Source: Desmodus rotundus
Lineage: Eukaryota > Chordata > Mammalia > Chiroptera > Phyllostomidae
Direction of reading: 5' to 3'
Length of the DNA stretch: 64,000 nt
NCBI RefSeq assembly: GCF_022682495.2
Contig: NC_071397.1
Coordinates: forward strand, 9,267,082-9,331,081
The notes below the pieces were generated by a model. It made no database searches, was not told the DNA's origin, and was given only the letters and a program-made list of their open reading frames with translations. Position numbers and translations under genes: made by a program. This document shows positions 22,561-33,879 of the stretch, piece by piece (within the stretch, counting starts at the first letter, position 1; each line of letters starts with the position of its first letter).

Positions 22561-22989
22561 TCTTATTTTCTGACCCTGAGACAAATTGCCCAAAGGGTCT
22601 AAAAGTCTCACCTACTGACTCAGGAGAAGGCAAGGAACAGCAGCCAAGTATCAGCAGCCCCCAACCCCTCCCCCCCCTCCACTGCCTACTCTGCCCCACA
22701 CCAAATTCTCCCTTGCAAAGGCACAGCTCTCTAGGGAGAAAGGTCCAGCCCAGGAAGCAGCCACGTCACCAACGTCCTCTAAAGATTACGAAGGGTGGCC
22801 ACTAAAGATAGCACAGCCTCCTCACTGTTGCAGGGTGGGGCTCAGCCACCGAAAGCCGAGGCTACCTCGGAATCAAAGGGCACTGCTGAATCGGCTCCGG
22901 CCGGGCCTCCAGGCTCTCCCACCTCCCCTACTTCCAACGTGGAGGAGAATGAAAGTGATGGTGCTCAGAACTGCTCCATCCCATCGTAT

Positions 22990-23275
22990 CCCTGAGGGCT
23001 CTGTCTGTCCACACATCATCAGACTGCGTCAGAAAGCAAGACCCCGGTCTCCTCCATCAGGCTGGATGAGCAGAGCGTGTCCCTCCCCATCAGACTGCGA
23101 ACTGATCCTATGCCTCCTCCATCAGACTGGGGGCTCCATGAGGGCCGGGGCTGTATCTCTTCACCCAGAGAGGGAGCACCCGATGTCAAGGCTACGCTAC
23201 CCACCTTGGACAGGGTTTACCTGCCCCTTTCCTTCTATCACCTCAGGCATCCTACAAACTTCTGTGTAGTGATTT
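22990..23275 (+). mobile_element. L2 3' end fragment, sense, with tandemly repeated segment
   Basis: The final unit 'actgggggctccatgagggccggggctgtatctc' matches the L2 3' end ('gactgtgagctccatgagggcaggg'). Upstream the segment beginning 'catcagactg' is repeated at 23017, 23055, 23088 and 23120, at spacings of 38, 33 and 32 bp, forming a decayed four-unit array. Confidence 0.65.
23017..23150 (+). repeat. Degenerate ~33-bp tandem array (four units)
   Basis: Units begin catcagactg, catcaggctg, catcagactg, catcagactg, and the ends of the first three carry 'ctcctc' or 'cctccc'. Unit interiors have diverged substantially, so the array is old. Confidence 0.7.
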
Positions 23276-23279
23276 AGTG

Positions 23280-23824
23280 ATTTCTTAAAACAGGGTGCTG
23301 ATTGAAGCACGCGCATCGAACCACCCCCCCAGGCACTAAACCCTGTGATCCCCAGCCATTACACAGTCCAAAACTGTCTGAATACGAACCGCCAAGCTGA
23401 AGGAAAACAAAATTACAAGTTGGCTTCACCGAACAACTTTCTGGCACACTGTTGGTGACCGTGGCCCAGGCCAAGCTGAAACTCACCTTGAAGACAAACA
23501 GCAGGGAGCCTGCTGGCCTGGCCTGGCCTAAGCTGAGTCCTACACGGGAGGGCAGCCACAGCTCAGACACAGCCCCCCACAGCTTACAACTTGAGCTTTT
23601 CCAAGGCAGCCACGCCAAGTGATGTGGTGGGAAATGGGAAAGGGGCTGTGGGAACTGAAAATCAGAGGGAAGGAATGAGGAGGAACCCCATCTCAGAGAG
23701 GCAGGCCACATCTGAGAGATGTGGACTCAGGGAAGCCACCACAGGCCCCTGGAATCTGGTGCGCCGGCTCACCTGGGCAAAGCCAGAACTGCTGTGGAGG
23801 GGCAAGGACTTCCAAAGGCTGAAG
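23280..23824. other. No feature recognised
   Basis: GC-moderate DNA; overlapping frames of about 145-150 codons on opposite strands (23274-24043) share no recognised domain and the plus-strand one continues into an antisense MIR. Confidence 0.4.
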
Positions 23825-23995
23825 CCAATAACAGTAATAATAATAACAGCAGCCAACCTTTACAGGTACTGTGCTAAGTCCTTTCCATACACTAACTCAG
23901 TTCATCTTCATCACAAGACTAGTACCACACCCTGCCTACTGAGGAGGCAACTGAGGCCCACTCAAAGTCATGCTTACGTAAGGAATACAGATTTC
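23825..23995 (-). mobile_element. MIR SINE, antisense
   Basis: 'aataataataacagcagccaacctttacaggtactgtgctaagtcctttcc' then 'actcagttcatcttcatcacaag' and 'gaggaggcaactgaggcccac' match the reversed MIR from its tail to the core. Good copy. Confidence 0.85.
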
Positions 23996-24624
23996 AAGTG
24001 GGCAGCCTGGGTCCCCAACACACACTCTAGCCACCTCCTCTGAAAACAAAGGGGAAAAATCCTAGGGTATTTCTGCTGGTTCCTCTGCACCTCTGGGGCT
24101 GGAGGCCACCCAGCAACAAGCATCCTGAGGGCTGAGGAGACTGGGGTGCCGGCGACTCAGACAGAGCCCGGCAGGGTCCGAGGGCTGCTCCCACACTGTG
24201 CTGAGAGCCGATGGCCTGCAATGCCACCCTGCTGGTGCCGATGACTCGCTCCTCTTAGAGTCTCAGGTTAAAAACCTCTACCTGTCTGTACCTGGCGTAT
24301 CCACGGGGAGAGTGAAAGCAGTGAGGAGGGTCAAGCGGCAGGGCCAGGTCTCGGCTCCCAGCGAAGCCCACGGGTCATCTGAAAACTCAGAGAACATGGG
24401 ACCGACCGACTTTTCAACAGCGCGCTGGGTATATTTTCAGTGTCGTTCTTCAACCTCCACACCCTTGCAGGGCAGGTTTGTCTCAATGTTACGATGAGTC
24501 CTAACGTCGAGGAGTCCTAACGTCCACTACGGAGGGCCTGGACTTCTGGAAACTGAAGGAAAGAGCGGGCCCGTTGTGCTCTACCTGCAGGTTAACAGCG
24601 GATCCCCATCCTTCGTGTGAGGGT

Positions 24625-24862
24625 GCTTCATGGCCTGACACTGCGGCATTTCAGGCGGCCACTCTCTGCTGTGGGGCTGCCCGGGCAGCCCAGAGGGTGG
24701 AAGGAGGCGCAGGGTGTTGAGCGGCATCTGGCCTCTACCCACTCGACGCCAGTGGTCCTCTCCACCCTCTCCACCCCGAGTGTGACAACCACTAAAAGGG
24801 TCTGCAGACACACTGCCGCAGGCCGGGCGAGATGAGGGGCCAATCTCGGTTGAGAAGCACTG
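24625..24862. mobile_element. MER20-like non-autonomous hAT transposon
   Basis: The block 'ggtgttgagcggcatctggcctctacccactcgacgccagt' and the end 'ggccaatctcggttgagaagcactg' are MER20 landmarks, in the same orientation as the copy at 27478. The 5' third is diverged (24625-24690). Confidence 0.75.
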
Positions 24863-25389
24863 CTGTATGGTGGGGTAACCTTCGGTGGAAAGGTGTCCAA
24901 GGGGTGGAAAAAACCCATATTGTGCATAACGCTGAGAATGTAACTGACACAGTACTTCAAAATAACGATCCTACTTTGCCTGACGTCTCAGACATCACGT
25001 ATTTCAAATTTTCCAGTGTAGCTGCCACGCCTCCTTCCCGAGAATCTGTCTAAGAATCTGCCTAAGTGCAAACACTCAGCAAGCACCCCGGGTGTCCACG
25101 CTCCACGCCTGCCCCCAGCCTTGGCTTCCCCAGTCTCATTCACGTCCCCCCCCCCCCAAACCAATCCACCCTCACACGCTCAACACACCAGTGGGCACTC
25201 GCTCTGAGTGCTGCCATCTCTGGACGAACATGCAGGGGAGAGACCAGAAGCCAGCAGGCCCGGGGGCTCCACAGCCTCGGAGGCAGCAACGGCCACCCAT
25301 GAAAATGGACCCACTTTCATGAACAGCACTGTCCACACGCCACACTCTCCAAGGCCTCGGGACGCAGTCCACCTTGGCCCATGGGTGCG
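24863..25389. other. No feature recognised
   Basis: Contains a C9-10 homopolymer (25148-25157). Opposite-strand frames of 98-118 codons (25172-25536) enter the L1 remnant and have no recognised domain. Confidence 0.4.
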
Positions 25390-26180
25390 AGCGACGGCAA
25401 ACCCAGAAATGGGCCAAAGAGACACCAATGGAAACAACTGTGAAAGACCAACAACCTGACAGAAACATGGGACAGAATACACATCGAAAGGAAAGTTAAC
25501 ACACGTGGATCTTGTGGAAAAAACGCCGAACCACACTCATGACAGAAATGCAAATGAACACTACCGAGATACCACTTTCGTCTATCGGACTGGCAAAGCC
25601 TGAAACGTCGGGTCGCTCGGTGTCGGCGAAGCCGTCCCAGTCACTGAGGGTGTCGGCGTGAGTCACTGCAACCCCCTTAAAGGATCACAGCTGTATATGT
25701 GCTTTTGCCAGCAATTCCCCTTCTAAGAATTTATTCTGCAGACACACTCCCACATGTGCCAAATGGTATGTGTACAGTGACACTCGCTGCAGTGTGACTT
25801 GCGATGACAGAAAACTGGAGCCGGCCTCGACATCCACTGTGAAGGCGTCGCTTTAATACGCCGTGGTTCATCCATAAAGTGAAACGCGACGCGGCTGTGG
25901 AAAGCGGCGCGGGCGTTCTCCACGTCACGGTGTGGAGGCACTTCCCCCGCACTCCGTTGGGTAGCACACGGGAGGCACAGCGCAACGTGAACAGTGTGCT
26001 GAAATGCTATGGGTTCACCTATGCATTGAGATGCACGCATTTCCCGTGAAAAAGGTAACCAAAAAGCTGATAACTGGTTACCCCTAGAGAGGGGAGCTGG
26101 GAGACCAGGGGCAGGAAGGGGAGGAAGAGTTACTATACACCACTTTGGACTCTGTTAACTTCCAACTTTTATACCACACG
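25390..26180 (+). mobile_element. Old L1 (ORF2 end plus 3' UTR), sense, unusually CpG-rich
   Basis: Sense L1M-type landmarks: 'acagaaatgcaaatgaacactaccgagataccac', 'caattccccttctaagaatttattctgcagacacactcccacatgtgcc', 'gacatccactgtgaagg', 'gtggttcatccataaagtg', 'gaaatgctatgggttcacc' and a 3' end 'aactggttacccctagagaggggagctggg'. Relative to the recognisable consensus, many A/T positions have become C/G, creating dense CpG at 25600-25655 and 25850-25945. No intact frame. Confidence 0.8.
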
Positions 26181-26799
26181 CACACGGTAACTATTCAGCC
26201 CATCAGTAGGAAAAGACTGTAACCAGTCTAGCTCTACAACTTTCTGCATGCGTGCATGGACCAGGCACGACAGGTCACTTTGCATTATACGTTCTCTGTT
26301 CCTCTAAGTAGCCATGACTCTCAGTTCAAACGCCCCAGGTTTTGAGGGGGGGGTTGATTCAAAAGTAGGACGTAGGAGGATCGCCACATCCGGAACACAC
26401 AAGAAACTCACCAAGCTTTCCCTCCTCAGTTAAGTTTTGAAAGCATTCATCCACAAAACTGCCTTCCTTATCTGAAAAATGTACAATCACTAACCCTGGA
26501 CCACTGCCGCCCGAAGTTCCAAATGCAGGCAAGCGGGATCCCCTAAAGGTGCACAGCAGATCAGCTGCTAGGGACCCGGGCACCCACACTGTTAGAGCCT
26601 CAAAGCACAGTCAGCTGGGGCTGTGCCTGACAAAGCGACCCGGACACCCGTTCCCATCAGGAGTGGCCGGCGAACACCGAGAACCCTCCCTGCAGCTCTG
26701 CCCGCGGTGATGTTTTAATGGCATGTAACTCACAGGTGCCACCGCCATCCCCTTTAAACCGACCCCACTCCCACTCCACTTCATCACAAAGTAACCCTT

Positions 26800-26960
26800 A
26801 TATATATTTTAAGCCGTAAATCAGCGTTTGTCAAGTTCTAAATTGGGCTACAGCAATATTTATTCATCAAAGGATAAATCATCCACGCGAAGTCCTAAAA
26901 CTGCCTAATAATTTAATACGCTATTCCTCTTACCTGAAACTTGTCAAAAAGTGGCCTGAA
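26800..26960. promoter_or_regulatory. Candidate conserved non-coding AT-rich block
   Basis: Repeat-free block with 'atatatattttaagccgtaaatc', 'gcaatatttattcatcaaaggataaatcatcc' and 'ctaataatttaatacgc' inside GC-richer DNA. It contains TTTAT/ATAAA and TAAT cores typical of homeodomain and forkhead sites. The sequence alone cannot show conservation or activity. Confidence 0.22.
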
Positions 26961-27477
26961 AGAGGCATGTGTTTTATAGTTGACTGGCAGTAAGTCTACA
27001 GTTTGTTAAACAGTTCATGTTTTGAACTCTCAGGGAGGGGGGGCACCATGGACATGTCCTCAGCGGCGGAACCCATCATCCTACTCACTAACCTGTTCGA
27101 GGGCAGCGAAGAGCAGATTCCCCAAAGAGGACCAACGACTCATCCAAACAGCCTTAAGACGGCTGGTTTAAATAGAAAAGCAAGAAAAATGAAAATTACA
27201 GCCTTCTGTATGGGTGGGGGCAAAACACACTAAGTTAGAGGATTTGCGTTGTGGACCGGTCCGTGGAGCAGCAAGAGGGGGTGGGCTAAGACTCTGAGCT
27301 GCAAAATCACGACGGCTGGGCCAGGATGCCCATTCCAGGGGCCTTCTCAGATCTCTGGAGCAGTAAGCTTTCCGGACCTGGAGGCCCCACTTCAGCAGAG
27401 GTAGGTACTTCCCACAGCCGGGTGGGAATGACGGCACTCCACCTGGGGGGCAATGGACAGCAACCGTGCACTGAGAC

Positions 27478-27689
27478 CAAGGTTTCCCAGCCAGGGCACT
27501 ACGGACGCTTTGGGCTGGTGATTCTTTGTTGTGGGGGTTGTCCTGTGCAGTGGAAGATATTTAGCAACACCCTAGGCCTCTACCTGTCCGTTGCCAGTAA
27601 CACGGCCCCAAACAGTGGTGACAACCAGCCCTGTCTCCAGACACTGCCAATGTCCCCTGGGGGCAAATCACCCCAGTTGAGACCCAGTG
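27478..27689. mobile_element. MER20-like non-autonomous hAT transposon
   Basis: Nearly full length. It starts 'caaggtttcccagcc', then 'gattctttgttgtgggggttgtcctgtgcagtg', 'atatttagcaacaccctaggcctctacc', 'tctccagacactgccaatgtcccctgggggcaaatc', and ends 'gttgagacccagtg'. The ends are imperfect inverted repeats of each other. The 159-codon frame over it (27326-27805) is therefore transposon-derived noise. Confidence 0.9.
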
Positions 27690-30600
27690 TCCTGGATGAA
27701 CCTGATCTAACCGGACGAAGGTGGGCAGTCGGACATAAATCCACTCCAACAAACATAATTTTCCTTTATGGTACTTTTTCTCTGAATTTCAAAATACAAA
27801 TCTAAGGAAATGCAAAAATCAGAACATCAGTATTTTAGTTCGCACCCCGTTAACCTTCTCTCACCAGCAAGGTCCAAACCCGCCTACAGGCCGAGGGCAC
27901 CTAACCAGGTTCTGCCGTCCTTCTCCCTTCCTCTCTGCACCCCCCTTCCACAGGTCCCCCGCCCACCAGTCTTCACCTTTTACTTCTAACTTACCCTCTA
28001 TTTCCTCCACGTTTTTCCACAACCTTGTGGTTTACTCTGGCACAAGAATGTGTCTCGGGCTGGCATTCACTGTGGTTAATGACAAGGTGGGTTTCGAAGC
28101 CACAAACACTATTAATTTTAAAACTTTTCAAATTCACTCTCCCTATTCATGGGCAAGAGCAGGAGGCAATCCCTCCCCAGAGCTGAACACTGAACTCCTC
28201 ACAGAACTTAAATAATCAAACAAAGATAGAGAACCACTTTTTAGTTTTTTTTTTTTAAAAAAAAGGCCCCGTTCATATGTCCATATTCCAGGCCACATTT
28301 CCCACAAGAATTTTGTCATCAACAGACCAAGACGGCACACCGAACCTTGCACACTTCCACCAGGGAGCTGCCTTGCTCCCAGGGCTCTAAACACAGCTGG
28401 AAGATATCGGAACCTGGGCCAAACTCAGAAAAACGTTCACCATCTCGTCTTTGATTCCATTGTGGAGTTTTTTGAAAAGCTTTTTATGAAGGTCATACTG
28501 GAACAGGATGGAAAATATTAAAATGAAACTGGACCATAAGTTTAGAATGGTTTTTCACACTCATCCATCACTTAGATGGTGCCCAACCCCCGAGGGCGGA
28601 AGAATGGGAGCCATGGGAGCTGTGCCAGCCGATGTGGCCTCGGGCTTGGGGCTGGGTGGCCTCACGTCAGGGCTGTACTGTGGCCACTGACCACATTCAA
28701 GTGGTACGCGTCCCAATCACGCAAAGCCAGCTTTCTGCAAGTGGGAGCCATGAAAAGCTGAAAACCAGACTGCCGAGAGACTTGCCTGCAAGCTCTGTCT
28801 GTCGTCCGCTTGAAAAATGCCTGCTGTCACCGCCGTCAACCCTGGATAGCTTGGTGGCATTGCCAGAGTAAGAGATGCCTACTCTTGGGCTCTTCAGAAG
28901 GTGGGACTCCACCTAGCAAGGCGTTTAGAACCCCCCAAATTACTCCACAAATGCCTAATTTCCCTTGGAGGCCAACCTGCTCGGGTTTATTTAAAACTGT
29001 GTCAGTCTCATGCCCTATCCATCCTGTTCACTGTGTACAAGTTTGCTAAATTGGCTGACCATCCAGCTTACTATGCCCTCCGTCCCTGTAGCCCGACAAG
29101 ATTAAAGAAGCAAACAAAACAGACATGAACCACAAGAAGGTAGGAAGGTGTCCAAGTCACGCGTGCCAGTCTCGTAAGAGAAAAGACTTGAACTCAAATG
29201 CTCAGAGCAGGCCTTACGTACAGTCTGATCGTGGCAAAGCCAAAATGCCACAGACATAAAATAGAACTGGGAAGACAGTGTCTCTAAAAACAAAACAAAA
29301 CTAGTTTTTCTTTGAAATCATCTGCCTGGTGCATTTCCAATGGAATACGGTCAACTCAGATCTGCAAGGCTGCGGCGGGCGGCAAGGTGCACCTGTGTCT
29401 CGGCGACGAGGCTGCCTGCACATCAGCAAAGCTAGTGGAGTCAAGGCTGGGACGTCCCCTGGTCCAGCGAGCTTCCCCCAGAGAGACGTTCTATTGCTAG
29501 GCCACAGACCACACCCCAAACCCAGCCATCTCAGAAACGAGTGCCAGTGAACACAGAAGGGACTCAAGTTGTGGCACAAGTGCACTAAGGGACAAGACAC
29601 CTGCACCATCATTCCGGGTCACTGAGCTTACGGTGGCAGGCCTCTGCGGCCCACCCGGTCAATGGAGTTCCCTTAGTATTAAATAAGATCACACCTGTGA
29701 CCCAGCACCCAGCCTTTGGACTCCAGGAATGTCCCCAGTAAGTGCCGGCTTAGCTTACCATTCCTGTTTCCGTCATGTCATTACTACTATCATCCCGCCA
29801 TCACAGATGGAGCACCTGTCACCTCCTCCCTTCCAACTTCATCAGCCTGGTAGGAGGATAAATTGTGCAAATGCAGAGGAAGCTTCTACAAACACACAGC
29901 CCTTATCACCAGCACCATTACTGTTGGCTCAACCCCGACTCAGCCCCAGGTAGCTAACTCAACCTGAGCTAACCGGGCCCCAATATCCAAACAGGGACCT
30001 GTGATCAGTCGCTTCAACCCTCAGGGCCATATTTGTTCTTCAAATGAAGAGCTATTTGTCTAACCTAACAATCCCTCTCTCCTTCTGGCTAGCCAGTGAC
30101 CCCCCCACTCCCACCCCATGTGAAGTATGTCCCTGAAGGTGTGAGGTGCGCCTGTGCTGTCCCTGGGGGGAGGCATCTTAGAGAGTGACAGTCTTGGCAA
30201 GGCGTTGCTGGGGGGCGGGGGGGGGCTTGCTAAAGTCCTCATAAGCTGGCCCTCACAATGCCAGAAACTAACGACTGAATCTGCCCTCTGTCCTTTGTAA
30301 GTCACTGGTAGGAAATGAGAAACAAAGGCAGAGGCAGAAAAAGTGTGGGGGCAGAATTCCACTTTCCCCACCCCTCGGTACAAGAGCTAAATGGAGTCCT
30401 TCAAAGCAAGGCCTAAAAGAGGAGCAATTTAAATAACTTTCCCCAGCTCTTAGCACAGAAAAGTGGAGTGAAAGGCTCAAACGCCCCGAGAACACTCGCT
30501 GACATGAATTTGCATACCTTGGCCAAGCACAGGGGGGAGGAGGGCGGTTTGCATCTTCCCTAAACTTGTTACAGCCACCGAGCTCGCTCTCTCCACAGGC

Positions 30601-32094
30601 CTCTTAAGGGGCTGAACCTTTTAAAACAAACACGAACTTTTACCTCAACAATTTAAGAGAACTATATGATTTTAAAAAGAAAAAAAAAGGTCAACAGCGT
30701 TCTGAGTACACATCGCGAGCTTTGTTCTGCTCATTTCCCCACTTCCTGTTGCTTCCTCACCTCATCACTTTTTAGTTCTGAAGCCCAGGCGTCTGCTCTG
30801 GTATCACTGTAAGGTTTCAGTGGGAGGCCGTGGGGGACCAGGATGACCTCCGCAGCGTTCCGAGACACGAAATCACAACCGCCCGACCACCAGGAAAGTA
30901 CACCCAAAATTCTACCCCTCCAGTCGACTGTGGGTGTGCTAGGAAAACGTTTGTGGGCGAGCTTTTCTTTGTGGGGAACGTCCTGTGTGGGCAATGGCCA
31001 CCTAACCACTAGCGAATACCAGGTGGCTTAGAACTGGGAACCAGGCCGGAAAATACTCAGCACCCACAGACCAAGAAATTCCCAGAAGGAGACACACCTT
31101 CCAGCCCTGAAATCCCTCGCCAAACGCTGCCCTCCAGGGGGCAACGGCCACTTGGAAAAGAAACTGAAAGACGAAAATGCTTTGTGGGTGGGACCCTGTC
31201 TAATCCCCAGCTTAGAATAAAGGTCAGAGCAAAGAGACACACCAGAGGCCACTTGGCCAGTCCCCACCCCCACCCCCGTTACAGCGAGGAAGTAACCCAC
31301 ATCAAATGAACACAGCGTGGATGCTCAGTCCACGGGCTCCGCCGCACTGGATGCTGGCTGCTCATGATGCGTGAGGGTGTGGAGGGTGACCCTGAAATAC
31401 TTTTCGTCTGTTACACACGAGAAGGCCCCAACTTCCAGAAGTACATTTGTGGGGACGAGGGGTAGAGTAGCTTGTCCTCATAACCCACTCTGGTCCCTGA
31501 ATACCGTAAGTTAGGAGCTGCACTTCAGCGGATCCCTAAACTGGCTTACTGCACCCATCTGCCACTATTCCCCAGCTGGGGATTAAAAAATAAAACCTGG
31601 GAGACAGTGGTGCTGCACCAGGCACAGGACTGGGCGTGGAAAACTGGGCTCCACCCTCGGTGAACACAGGATCGCCTCTGGGACATCCTGCTCTCAGGGT
31701 CTGCCTCTGTCCCCATGTAGCAGGAAAACTTTGACCTCTAAGGAGATGCTACACCCTGGGGTTCTCTGATTCTAAACCTGCATAACTGTTCCGAACCCCC
31801 TCCACCACCACCACCACAGAGCTCCTTCTCTCTCCCCACCTTCCCTGCTCCGCCCTTCCTCCTACCCCACCTGCCCAGCACATCTGGGCCTTCAGCACAC
31901 ACAGCAGCACACCGGAGGGTCCCACGTGCACCAACCCGATTTAAGCTTTCCGGGAGTTCTCACTGTGTCATCCCCACGGGTAACTTTGTTCCCAATCATC
32001 CAGCCAATAGAGATGTGGCGAGGGGCTACTGCGCGCAGGGCGCTCAGCCAGGGCTGGACTCCACGGGGCCAAACCCTGGCCCTGCCCGTCAGTC
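27690..32094. other. Largest repeat-poor stretch; no gene recognised
   Basis: About 4.4 kb with few identifiable repeats: weak MIR traces at about 29660-29720 and 31660-31760, and a T-run/A-run junction at 28243-28264. At 30487-30560 'gaatttgcataccttggccaag' and 'ggtttgcatcttcc' give an octamer (ATTTGCAT) and a near match. All frames are short and unrecognised. A non-coding RNA or regulatory role can be neither shown nor excluded. Confidence 0.4.
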
Positions 32095-32270
32095 TCCACC
32101 TCCTTCCCAACTGATTTTTTCCACGGGCCCTGGCAACACCCGGCATGGCAGTGTACGTGTATACGTTTTCATCTGTCGTCTGCCTTGCTCCTTATGAGAA
32201 ATGCCCCACGAGGGCAGGGACTGGTTTCGTTCATGCCGGGCAGCCAGAGCAGCACTCAGCGCACACGGCC
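32095..32270 (+). mobile_element. L2 3' end fragment, sense
   Basis: 'tgccttgctccttatgagaaatgccccacgagggcagggactggtttcg' followed by 'cgggcagccagagcagcactcagcgca' matches the sense L2 3' end around the 'gagggcagggac' landmark. Confidence 0.72.
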
Positions 32271-32324
32271 GGAGTCAGATGCCGAGTGAAGGGACGAGGG
32301 GACGAGTCTTCCTCCACTATCACC

Positions 32325-32505
32325 AAGTTACTTCACGTCGCTTAAGTTTCACGTTTTCCTCATTTCTAAAACAAGGGTAATATTAATGTACTCTTTATGT
32401 GACGGGAGTGAGGATTAAACAAGAAAATTACTGTAACAGCGTTTAGAATGTACCTGGCACACAGCTAACAATCAATAAATGTTGGCTATTACTTGTTAAC
32501 CATGA
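32325..32505 (+). mobile_element. MIR SINE, sense
   Basis: 'ccaagttacttcacgtcgcttaag', 'ttcctcatttctaaaacaagggtaat', 'gaatgtacctggcacacagc' and 'caatcaataaatgttggctatt' are successive sense MIR landmarks. Well preserved to the 3' end. Confidence 0.9.
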
Positions 32506-32838
32506 TTATTACAGTCACTGATGGGAATGCAGGGAAATAAAGCCTCTTTATTGTACCCTGGGCAGTTTTTAGGCTAAATAACTAAGATTCTGTGTATGAA
32601 ATACCCATCTATAAAGGATCATTAAGAGAGGGCTGGGCCATGGGCCTGAGTAGATGCTATGGATCCCTCAGAGCTTAAGTCTTAGTGAAAAATGTTCTCA
32701 TGTCATGAGCTCATTTGTGTAAATGCTGCTTTACGGGTCTCTATCATAGCCAACATCCAAGCAATTTAAAGTCTTAAAATATCTAATTCCTGCCCTCAAG
32801 AGCTTACGAGTTCCGCTGGGGAAAATGAGACATTAATA

Positions 32839-33012
32839 CAGGCATACCTCACTTTATTGTGCTTTGCTTTATGGCACTTCACAGACGTTGCATTTTTTAT
32901 AATCTGAGGGCAAGACCCTCCACCAGCAAAAGGTCCTGACTCACTTTGTTGTGACACTCACTTTGTTGCAGCGGCCTGGAACCGAACCCACAGTATCTCT
33001 GAGGTATGTCTG
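32839..33012 (+). mobile_element. Tigger1-type deletion derivative (174-bp pogo/mariner MITE)
   Basis: It begins CAGGCATACCTC and ends GAGGTATGTCTG, which are inverted copies of each other with one mismatch. The left part 'actttattgtgctttgcttta' and the right part 'ctggaaccgaacccacagtatctctgag' match the two ends of Tigger1. The centre 'ggcaagaccctccaccagc' (32910-32928) matches the region just after the Tigger1 transposase gene. The transposase is thus lost by internal deletion and only mobilisation in trans was possible. A TA precedes the left end, while the right TA has mutated. Confidence 0.85.
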
Positions 33013-33344
33013 TGTGTGAAAGGAGAACTAGAAACTCAAATTCGAACACTGTATATCAAATGTCCAATAAGTACACTGGAGACCTGGGCTGGGAAGTGCT
33101 GGTAAATGCTTAACAACCAGCTCTCAAAAAAAAAAGTCTTGATTTCAGCGTATGTCACTTTCCAGGGTGTAAATACTCTCTAGGGCCAAGCTCAAGGTAG
33201 CAACGTGAGGGCCAGTGGACAAGGAGCTGGGAGGAGACGTGCACGACCAGCTCCCATGAGGAACCCAGCTGGTGTGAGCCAGCTGCAGCGCACCTCTAGG
33301 TCCCGTTCCTCGAGGTCAAGGGCCATGGGTGCTAACAACTAACA

Positions 33345-33560
33345 TCTTCACGGTATTTCGGGTAACAAAGCACACCAGAGGCCGTGATTGTACTTCACCC
33401 TCGCCATCTGGTCAGAAAGATATTGCCCTTATTTTCCATATAAGGAAAGAGTGTCAAAAAGCACAAAGTTTTTTCAGGGCCATTCTGCTAGTGAATGACA
33501 CTGTCAGGGCTCAAACCAGAGTCTTCTGGGGCAGCCATGAATTCTGCGCTGCCCCTGATA
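33345..33560 (-). mobile_element. MIR SINE, antisense (diverged)
   Basis: 'gatattgcccttattttccatataaggaaag' followed by 'agggccattctgctagtgaatgac' and 'agggctcaaaccagagtcttctgg' match a reversed MIR core and 5' part. Confidence 0.65.
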
Positions 33561-33879
33561 ACTAGGACTTCCTGAAGGACAGGTGGTTGAAGGGTGGAGA
33601 ATGAGGAGGAAATGAATGCAGAGGAGGCCCAGTGCTCACCCGGATGGGAAATACACTAACAGCCCAAAGACCCAGGGAGTGTGAAAGGCACAGGCAAACT
33701 TGAAATTAACGCAACCAAATTTGAAACTAATGAAACCATTTGGTTCAGCATGCCTCACCAGGGAAGTGCTTTCCTAAAACAGCGATACAACTATTCAACC
33801 TGCATTCCCAAATTCGCTGCAGCACAGGGTGAAGGAGCAAAAGAAACAGCAAGCAATGTAAGTGATGAAAAATAGGGGG

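Noticed and set aside
22795..22995. 66-codon acidic, Ser/Pro-rich frame considered as a possible exon or small protein
   Set aside because: It depends on a GTG start, has low complexity and no recognised homologue, and shows no splice or Kozak support.
27326..27805. 159-codon plus-strand frame
   Set aside because: It overlaps a nearly complete MER20 transposon that has no coding capacity.
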